From positions 1 to 13,647 of the forward strand of contig DBTW01000133.1 in assembly GCA_002307245.1 (NCBI GenBank): 13,647 nucleotides of DNA, read 5' to 3'. The position numbers were made by a program, and so were the translations under genes. This stretch comes from Spirochaetaceae bacterium UBA1306 (GTDB lineage Bacteria > Spirochaetota > Spirochaetia > Treponematales > Rectinemataceae). The notes under the pieces were generated by a model. The model ran no database searches and was not told the origin of the DNA. It saw only the letters and a list, made by a program, of their open reading frames with translations. This document shows, piece by piece, positions 5,858 to 11,434 of the stretch. How positions within the stretch are numbered: position 1 is the first letter of the stretch; each line of letters opens with the position of its first letter.

Positions 5858-6991
5858 TTATTCTTGTCGATGCCTTTTTTCGCGATAGGCCGAGGGACTC
5901 TCGCCGACGGCGTCCTTAAAGGCCGTATTGAAGCTAGACTTGGCGGAAAACCCGGACGCGTACGCGATATCTATGATTCTCATGTCGCTCTCGGCCTCAA
6001 GCATCGCTTTCGCCCTTTCTATCTTGGCATCGCGGATCATCGCGCCGATGTCTCTACCGGACTGCTCGTTCACTACCCGCGAAAGCAGGTAATATGGCAC
6101 GCCGACCAAACGGGCGAGACTGTGAGGATCGATAGTCTCGTCACTTAGGTCGTCGCTGGCCATTAGCACGGCCTGCGCCTTACGTAATATGGAATCGGTC
6201 TCCGCTTGGCTGATCGATTTGCCCCCATACTTGGCCTGTGCCTTGGGAGATCCTTCGCCTGCGCCCTGCCTAAGGGAAGCGGTATAGTGGGTAAGCGTAT
6301 ATAGCCCGCCAAGCAAAACGAAAAGATAGAGGACGCATACCGAAAAAGGCGCTATCCACCAAGGCGCTTTGCCAAGCTCGTTCAAAGAGGAATGCGCTAT
6401 CCGGACAACCCAGCCAGTCCATCGTATGCAGTAGTAGCACGAATAACCGGTAAGGGCGATCAGCACCATCGCACGATATCGTTGTCCCCCGGAATTTGGC
6501 CTTGTGATAGCCAGGCTGGCCCTTCCATAGAATGCCAGCTGCGCGCATTCCCCTGCGGCAATACAGTTTATGTATATCAATGGTGGAAAGGACAGCCATC
6601 CCGTCACAGCACCGTCGATTCCAAGAGAGCCAATATCCATATTGGCCATGATCGCCGCCGGCGCGATGTTGGCGAGCGCTGGCAGGAAATGCAGCCATGG
6701 CTTGGCGATAGGTTCGCCGATCCGCGATTTCAGAAATAGGAATAGCGCCGGCAGTCCAAAAAGAAAATCCGCATATATCAAGAAAGTAGCTAAGCTGACC
6801 AAGCCGAAATGCCTTTCCACGATACTTTTCAAGAAATAGAGGGCTGCCTGTAGAAAGACCAAAGCTAGATAAGAATGGCCGCGCATACCGCCTTTCTGAG
6901 CTCTTACGGGGATAAGCCATCTTGCGAGCGCAAGTGCCACAAAGCATGCCGTGGAGAATCCGGCGCTTGTTAGGAGAAGGACGCCCTGCAT
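5858..6991 (-). CDS. Membrane-anchored AraC-type transcriptional regulator (7-TM + HTH)
   Basis: This 377-residue protein has about seven hydrophobic segments (about 3-25, 40-58, 65-88, 98-116, 128-145, 170-190, 212-235), then a linker and a C-terminal AraC/XylS DNA-binding domain at about 285-373. The second helix-turn-helix reads IIDIAYASGFSAKSSFNTAF, followed by GESPSAYR, the usual end of the fold. The layout suggests a membrane sensor coupled directly to DNA binding; the signal is unknown. ATG 6991 (MQGVLLL) is chosen because a TTTACA-17 bp-TATACT promoter lies just upstream and covers the in-frame ATGs further out (7021, 7096). Starting at 6991 also puts the first TM segment at the N-terminus. 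GC content is clearly lower than in the neighbouring polymerase (one row counted: 50 against 78 percent), a possible sign of transfer. It diverges from the lipoprotein gene, a likely but unproven target. Confidence 0.9.
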   Translation of the reverse strand: MQGVLLLTSAGFSTACFVALALARWLIPVRAQKGGMRGHSYLALVFLQAALYFLKSIVERHFGLVSLATFLIYADFLFGLPALFLFLKSRIGEPIAKPWLHFLPALANIAPAAIMANMDIGSLGIDGAVTGWLSFPPLIYINCIAAGECAQLAFYGRASLAITRPNSGGQRYRAMVLIALTGYSCYYCIRWTGWVVRIAHSSLNELGKAPWWIAPFSVCVLYLFVLLGGLYTLTHYTASLRQGAGEGSPKAQAKYGGKSISQAETDSILRKAQAVLMASDDLSDETIDPHSLARLVGVPYYLLSRVVNEQSGRDIGAMIRDAKIERAKAMLEAESDMRIIDIAYASGFSAKSSFNTAFKDAVGESPSAYREKRHRQE

Positions 6992-6997
6992 CGAAAT

Positions 6998-7026
6998 AGT
7001 ATAGTCCAAGTGTATTTTCATGTAAA
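6998..7026 (-). promoter_or_regulatory. Near-consensus leaderless promoter of the AraC-type gene
   Basis: On the minus strand TTTACA (7026-7021), a 17-base spacer and TATACT (7003-6998) form the best sigma-70 promoter in the window. The -10 ends 6 bases before ATG 6991, so the mRNA should begin at the start codon. The promoter overlaps the longer reading frame, which argues against starts at 7021 or 7096. Confidence 0.65.
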
Positions 7027-7099
7027 TATTCGGTGTAAATCGTCGAGCGACTACTTTCCTTGGCAAGAATTTCTCGCTACTTCGATTTTTTCCCATTCC

Positions 7100-7119
7100 A
7101 TTGGTCCCAATCGATCGAT
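7100..7119. promoter_or_regulatory. Two adjoining dyads in the regulator-lipoprotein intergenic region
   Basis: ATTGG-TC-CCAAT (7100-7111) is followed, overlapping by two bases, by the perfect palindrome ATCGATCGAT (7110-7119). They lie between the AraC-type promoter and the lipoprotein start and could be operators. AraC-family sites are more often direct repeats, so this is a weak call. Confidence 0.25.
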
Positions 7120-7224
7120 CTGAACGACATGCGGTTCACGTGGCCCTAACATCTCGCGTATCGATGGCCCCAGCCTGCTTGGCTTAGAAATGCCCTCGAT
7201 ACGTTGAAAGAAATGGAGGTCACG

Positions 7225-8538
7225 ATGATGAGAGTTCTTGGTCGCTCCGGGCTAATATGTCTTTTTGTTTTGGCGCTGCTGCCCGGCCTTGTTGGATGCA
7301 ATGGCGAATTGTCCTCGAGCGCTTCAAAGGATTATGTCTCCGGAATAGGCAAGATCGACTTGAGCGATGCCTCGGCCGTGGCCATCGTATCGGGCTCCTC
7401 GCTTGCCCGAGGCGGTTCATCGAGGGACGACGCGACGACGACCTATTCGATCGCGAAAGTCACCGCCGATGGAGCCGTCGTCGAGGCCACGTGCTACGAC
7501 TCTTCCGGAAACGCGATTTCGAGCAGCTCCGGCGCGTCTCCGCAGGATCTTTTCCGGGTCGACGACGAGTTTTTCATCGTGACCTTCTGGCTGGTGACTG
7601 ATTCGTCGGGCGCATCCACGAAACATGGCTATTTGGTCCGAACCTTCGATGGAGCGGCCTTCTCCCTTGACGATGCGGGGATGCCGCAGGTAACCAATAT
7701 GTATTTTCAGAATGGCCCGCAGACGGCCCGGGACTCGAGTGGGAATATCTACTATCGCAAGGAGACCGTCGCGAGCGGTGGCATACCGCAGGGAGATACC
7801 GCGGTAATAAAGGTTACAACCGCCGATCCATCGAACCTGACCGCCCAGCAGGTGTCGGCAAAATCCGATACGGTGATGTATTTCGCTGCCGATAGCTCCG
7901 GGGACGTCCTTTATTCAGCTTCCTTAGGCGGTTCCTCCCGCCTGTTGAAGAGGACGGGCGGATTCTACAATCTGCCGAGCGATCTCTTTTGGATAGGCCT
8001 CTCCGGCGAGATGTTCGTCTACGACAGCGAGGGGATCTACCGGCTATCCGTTTCGGACGATGGGGACGTATCCAAGACCCTCTATGGCTCCCTATACATG
8101 CACGGCTCGCCCAAGGATTACTATATGTTCCGTTCAGGCGAAAAGATCCTGCTGGTCGGCAGCTCCAGCGGCACGAACCAATACCTAGAGATCTATAATC
8201 CCTCGGCCTCGCCGGCTGTCATCTCGGCCTTGCCGTCGCTCACGGTGGGGGCGGCGACGACCCGAGGCGATTATCTATATATTGCCGGACAAGACTCGTC
8301 CAAGGCCACGCGCATACTGAAGGTGAATGCTTCGGACTATTCGTTTAGCGACCTCGTCGATTCGGGGACCTACGATGGAGTCTATCAGCTGATAGCCAAC
8401 GACGATGGTTCGATTGTCTTTAACGCCATGCGCATGAGCGACGGGAAAGACGTCGTGGCGCTAATCTCGCCCACGGGCTCGGTTGCCGTAGTAAGCGAGT
8501 CCGATGACCTCAAGATCACGTCCTTGGTCAAGCTATAG
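7225..8538 (+). CDS. Secreted lipoprotein, probable beta-propeller, function unknown
   Basis: The 437-residue product begins with a signal peptide whose lipobox GLVGC places the lipidated Cys at 25. The mature part is rich in Ser, Asp, Gly and Tyr. It repeats a short turn-strand pattern of the form DSSGN or DDG plus hydrophobic residues (about 92-96, 126-129, 170-177, 223-230, 278-282, 393-399), as in blades of beta-propeller proteins. No enzyme motif was recognised. It is probably anchored outside the cytoplasm and may bind a ligand or polymer. GGAGGT (7215-7220) is a clear SD site. ATG 7225 or ATG 7228 could both be used, and the frame also extends back to TTG 7204, which lies upstream of the SD site and is unlikely. 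The gene diverges from the 7-TM AraC-type regulator and shares its lower GC content, so the two may have travelled together. Confidence 0.8.
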   Translation: MMRVLGRSGLICLFVLALLPGLVGCNGELSSSASKDYVSGIGKIDLSDASAVAIVSGSSLARGGSSRDDATTTYSIAKVTADGAVVEATCYDSSGNAISSSSGASPQDLFRVDDEFFIVTFWLVTDSSGASTKHGYLVRTFDGAAFSLDDAGMPQVTNMYFQNGPQTARDSSGNIYYRKETVASGGIPQGDTAVIKVTTADPSNLTAQQVSAKSDTVMYFAADSSGDVLYSASLGGSSRLLKRTGGFYNLPSDLFWIGLSGEMFVYDSEGIYRLSVSDDGDVSKTLYGSLYMHGSPKDYYMFRSGEKILLVGSSSGTNQYLEIYNPSASPAVISALPSLTVGAATTRGDYLYIAGQDSSKATRILKVNASDYSFSDLVDSGTYDGVYQLIANDDGSIVFNAMRMSDGKDVVALISPTGSVAVVSESDDLKITSLVKL

Positions 8539-8563
8539 GGGGCACGGCCTTCCGCCGGCGATC

Positions 8564-8605
8564 AGCGAAAGGATTTCTTAAGAGACTTCCTCCCGGCCTT
8601 TCGCT
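8564..8605. promoter_or_regulatory. Inverted repeat at the efflux operon promoter (candidate operator)
   Basis: AGCGAAAGG (8564-8572) and CCTTTCGCT (8597-8605) are perfect complements separated by 24 bases. The right arm ends on the first base of the TATACT -10 of the efflux operon. A repressor bound here would cover the promoter. It could also be a loose hairpin ending the lipoprotein transcript, though no T-tract follows. Confidence 0.4.
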
Positions 8606-8610
8606 ATACT
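8605..8610 (+). promoter_or_regulatory. -10-like box of the RND efflux operon
   Basis: TATACT ends 10 bases before ATG 8621. Transcription would start about 3 bases before the ATG, giving a nearly leaderless mRNA. No good -35 is visible, which could fit an activator-dependent promoter. Confidence 0.45.
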
Positions 8611-8620
8611 CGGGATCGAT

Positions 8621-10033
8621 ATGCGAATGAAGAATCTCGCCGCGGCCTGCCTCCTCGCGCTTTCGACCATCGTCCGCGGGGAGGCGGAGCCGCAGTCCGT
8701 CGCACCGACCCTTACGCTGAAGGACGCGGTGGACGCCGCCCTGGCCTCGGGCGACGACACGCGGCTCGCCGCGGCCACGCTAGAATCGGCCAGGGCCCAG
8801 GCCGCGCTCGCGCGCAGCAAGGGCGGGCTCTCGCTCTCGGGCACGGGGAGCTATTCGCTATCGGACGGCTCCGACCTGTCCGAAGGGACCGCGGCCTTCA
8901 AGCTGCTCAGCGCCAGCGAGGGCGCCACGCACAAGGTCGGGGCCGGCCTCAGCCTCGCGGCCGGCGGCGGCACCTCGATCGGGCTGACCGCCTCCCAGAC
9001 GATGGCGCCCGATACGAGCTATCAATCGACGGTTATCGGGGCGAGCCTCGCGCAGACCGTCTGGGACGGCTATCCCGGCGGCCAGACCAGGGCCGCGATC
9101 GACAAGGCCGGCCTCGCCCTCCAGAAGCAGGAGCTCGCCGCGGCCCTGTCCGAGTCGTCCATAGCGGCGGCCGCGAAGAAATCCTACGTGACCATGCTGA
9201 CCGCGCAGCGGACGGTCGCCCTCGACGCGAGCCTGCTCGACAAGCAGAACGCCTTCCTCGGCCAGGTCGAGGCCACCTTCGCCCTCAGGCAATCGAGCGC
9301 GATCGACATCATGGCGGCGCGGATAGCCGCGCGCAAGGCCGAGCTCGACCTCGAGACGGCGAGGCACGACCTGGACCTCGCGAGGCGCCGCCTCGCCGCC
9401 CTGATCGGCCGCGCCGCCGACTCGGACTTCGACGTGGCCGAGCTCGAGGAGCCGGAGCTTCCCGCCCCCTCCATCGACGAGGCCGTGAGGATCGGCCTCT
9501 CGGGCCGCGCCGACGCTGCCCAGCTCGAGCTGTCCCGCCGATCGGCGGCCATCGACTTGAGCCTGGCCCAGGCGGCCTCGCAGGCGGGCGTCTCGATGAC
9601 GGCCGGCTTCAACATGGCCATGGTGGAGGGCGGCGCCCCGAGCACGGCCGGCCAGGCCAGCCTGGGGCTCAAGCTTTCCCTGCCCATACTCGACGCCGGC
9701 TCCGCCCGCGCCCAGGTCCGGCAGGCCGGCGCCCAGCTCGCGTCCTTCGACGCCCAGGCCTCGACCCTCGGCAAGGGCATCGCGGCCGATATCCGCGACG
9801 CCTATTGGGGCGCGACCATCCTCCGCGACCGGATAGCCCTCGCGAAGTCGAATCAGGAAATGTACGCCAAGCAGCTCGAACTCGTGCTGGCGCAGTTCGA
9901 ATACGGTACGGCCACGAACCAGGATATCCTCACCGCGCAGGCGAACGCCGCGAGCGCGGGCGCCGCCTACCTGGCGGCCAAGGGCGATTATCTCTTGAAG
10001 GTGATCGCGCTCGAGACGGCGATGGGTCTATAG
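8621..10033 (+). CDS. TolC-like outer membrane efflux protein (OEP family)
   Basis: This 470-residue protein is the outer-membrane channel of a tripartite efflux pump. Residues 1-22 are a signal peptide (MRMKNLAAAC...RGEA). The mature protein opens with TLTLKDAVDAALASG, the usual first helix of OEP domains, and has two long Ala-rich helical repeats (about 30-260 and 270-470) with Leu, Gln and Arg periodicity. The late segment has the family pattern LVLAQFEYGTATNQDILTAQ. A Cys at position 10 follows LAAA, but the hydrophobic part before it is too short for a confident lipobox. ATG 8621 is closest to the -10 box; ATG 8627 is an alternative. It is the first gene of the operon and is followed after 15 bases by the membrane fusion protein gene. 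Substrates cannot be inferred. Confidence 0.9.
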   Translation: MRMKNLAAACLLALSTIVRGEAEPQSVAPTLTLKDAVDAALASGDDTRLAAATLESARAQAALARSKGGLSLSGTGSYSLSDGSDLSEGTAAFKLLSASEGATHKVGAGLSLAAGGGTSIGLTASQTMAPDTSYQSTVIGASLAQTVWDGYPGGQTRAAIDKAGLALQKQELAAALSESSIAAAAKKSYVTMLTAQRTVALDASLLDKQNAFLGQVEATFALRQSSAIDIMAARIAARKAELDLETARHDLDLARRRLAALIGRAADSDFDVAELEEPELPAPSIDEAVRIGLSGRADAAQLELSRRSAAIDLSLAQAASQAGVSMTAGFNMAMVEGGAPSTAGQASLGLKLSLPILDAGSARAQVRQAGAQLASFDAQASTLGKGIAADIRDAYWGATILRDRIALAKSNQEMYAKQLELVLAQFEYGTATNQDILTAQANAASAGAAYLAAKGDYLLKVIALETAMGL

Positions 10034-10048
10034 CAGGAGCTGCAGATA

Positions 10049-11434
10049 ATGATGAAACGTTGGGCGATATTGACTGTATCCCTCGCCATGGCCGCGGCCC
10101 TCATCGCGACCTCTTGCTCCAGGGACAAGGCTCCGGCAGGATTCGCCGGCGGGGCCGGGATGCCCGGCGGTAACGGCCGGAGGGCCGCGGCCACCGCCGT
10201 GCAGGCGAGCCTCGCGCGCTTCGGCCAGCTCTCGGCGGACCGCGATACGGCCGGCGTGATCGCGCCCGTGCTGCAGAGCCAGGTCGCCGCGGGGGCGAGC
10301 GGCATCGTCGCGAAGGTCCTGCGCCAGGCCGGCGACTGGGTCGCGACGGGCGACTTGGTCGTCCAGATCGACGACGCCACGCTCAAGATCACCGAGGCCA
10401 ACGCCGAGGCGAGCCTCGAGTCCGCGAAGATCAGCCTACGGTCCGTGCAGGACAGCACGAGCCAATCCAACGTGAAGCTCCAGCTCCAGGTCGACTCGGC
10501 CCAGTCGGCCTACGACTCGGCCAAGCGCTACTACGACTCGCAGAAGGCCCTCTTCGACCTGGGTGGCATCTCGGCCTCGGCCCTCGATACCGCGAAGGGG
10601 CAGTTGGCCAGCGCGCAGGCGGCCCTGGAGGGAGCGAAGATCGCCCTCGACCAGAACGAGAAGGGCCTCGCGACCACGGCCAGCCAGAACGTCGAATCGC
10701 TCCGCGTGGCGGTGAGCACCGCGGAGAACAACCTGAAGCAAGCCAAGTACAACCTGCAGAACGCCGCGATCAAGGCGCCCTTCGCGGGACAGATCGCCTC
10801 GGTGGCGGCGACGCCCGGCATGTACCTCGGCCAGAACACCTCGGCCTTCACCATCGTGAGCGGCGAGCGCCAGGTGAGCTTCACGATCGCGCCCTCCGAC
10901 GCGCTCGCGGTCTCGCCCGGCAAGGCCCTCAGCTTCGAGCTCGGGGGCAAGAGCTATCCGATCAGGGTGAAGCAGGCGCCCTCCCTGCCCGTGAACGGCG
11001 TCGTGAGCCTCATCGCGTCGATCGCCGGCGCCTCGGACCTGCCCTTCGGCACCGTCGGCAACGTCAGCTACGTCGTGCCCCTCGCCAAGGGAGCCCTCGT
11101 GCCGATCAGCGCCCTCGACACCCTGGATAACCGCAACTACGTCTTCACCGTCGAGGCCGGCAAGGTCGTCACGAAGGACGTGGTCGTCCTGGCCTCTTCG
11201 GGGGCCACGGTGGCGATTACCGGCATCGGGGAGGGTACCGTGGTCATCTTGAGCCCGCCGCCCGGCCTGATCGACGGAGCCGCCGTGGCGCCGACGATGG
11301 TCGCGGACGCCACGGCCCCGCCCGCGGGCAAGGCCGCCGAGAAGGGCCAGGCTCCGAGGCAAGGCGGCAGGCAGGGGCAGGGCGGCAAGCAGGGCCAGGG
11401 CGGCCCGGCTTCCCAGGCGAGCGGCAATCCATGA
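10049..11434 (+). CDS. RND efflux membrane fusion protein (HlyD/AcrA family), lipoprotein
   Basis: The 461-residue adaptor links the inner-membrane pump to the outer-membrane channel. A signal peptide ends at a relaxed lipobox (LIATSC, Cys23), as in AcrA-type lipoproteins. The order is: first lipoyl half at about 80-109 (GASGIVAKVLRQAGDWV), a long Ala/Gln/Ser-rich coiled-coil hairpin at about 112-236, second lipoyl half at 240-262 (IKAPFAGQIASV), beta-barrel at about 272-345, and a membrane-proximal domain at about 350-405. The last 50 residues are a Pro/Ala then Gly/Gln/Lys tail with two RQGQGG/KQGQGG units, unusual for the family. AGGAG (10035-10039) lies nine bases before ATG 10049; ATG 10052 is also possible. 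Its TGA overlaps the ATG of the pump gene as ATGA, so translation is probably coupled. Confidence 0.92.
   Translation: MMKRWAILTVSLAMAAALIATSCSRDKAPAGFAGGAGMPGGNGRRAAATAVQASLARFGQLSADRDTAGVIAPVLQSQVAAGASGIVAKVLRQAGDWVATGDLVVQIDDATLKITEANAEASLESAKISLRSVQDSTSQSNVKLQLQVDSAQSAYDSAKRYYDSQKALFDLGGISASALDTAKGQLASAQAALEGAKIALDQNEKGLATTASQNVESLRVAVSTAENNLKQAKYNLQNAAIKAPFAGQIASVAATPGMYLGQNTSAFTIVSGERQVSFTIAPSDALAVSPGKALSFELGGKSYPIRVKQAPSLPVNGVVSLIASIAGASDLPFGTVGNVSYVVPLAKGALVPISALDTLDNRNYVFTVEAGKVVTKDVVVLASSGATVAITGIGEGTVVILSPPPGLIDGAAVAPTMVADATAPPAGKAAEKGQAPRQGGRQGQGGKQGQGGPASQASGNP
11369..11404 (+). repeat. Short tandem repeat encoding a Gly/Gln tail
   Basis: Two 18-base units encode RQGQGG and KQGQGG near the C-terminus of the membrane fusion protein. 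The units differ by a few bases. Such repeats can change copy number by slippage, but length variation cannot be judged from one sequence. Confidence 0.6.
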
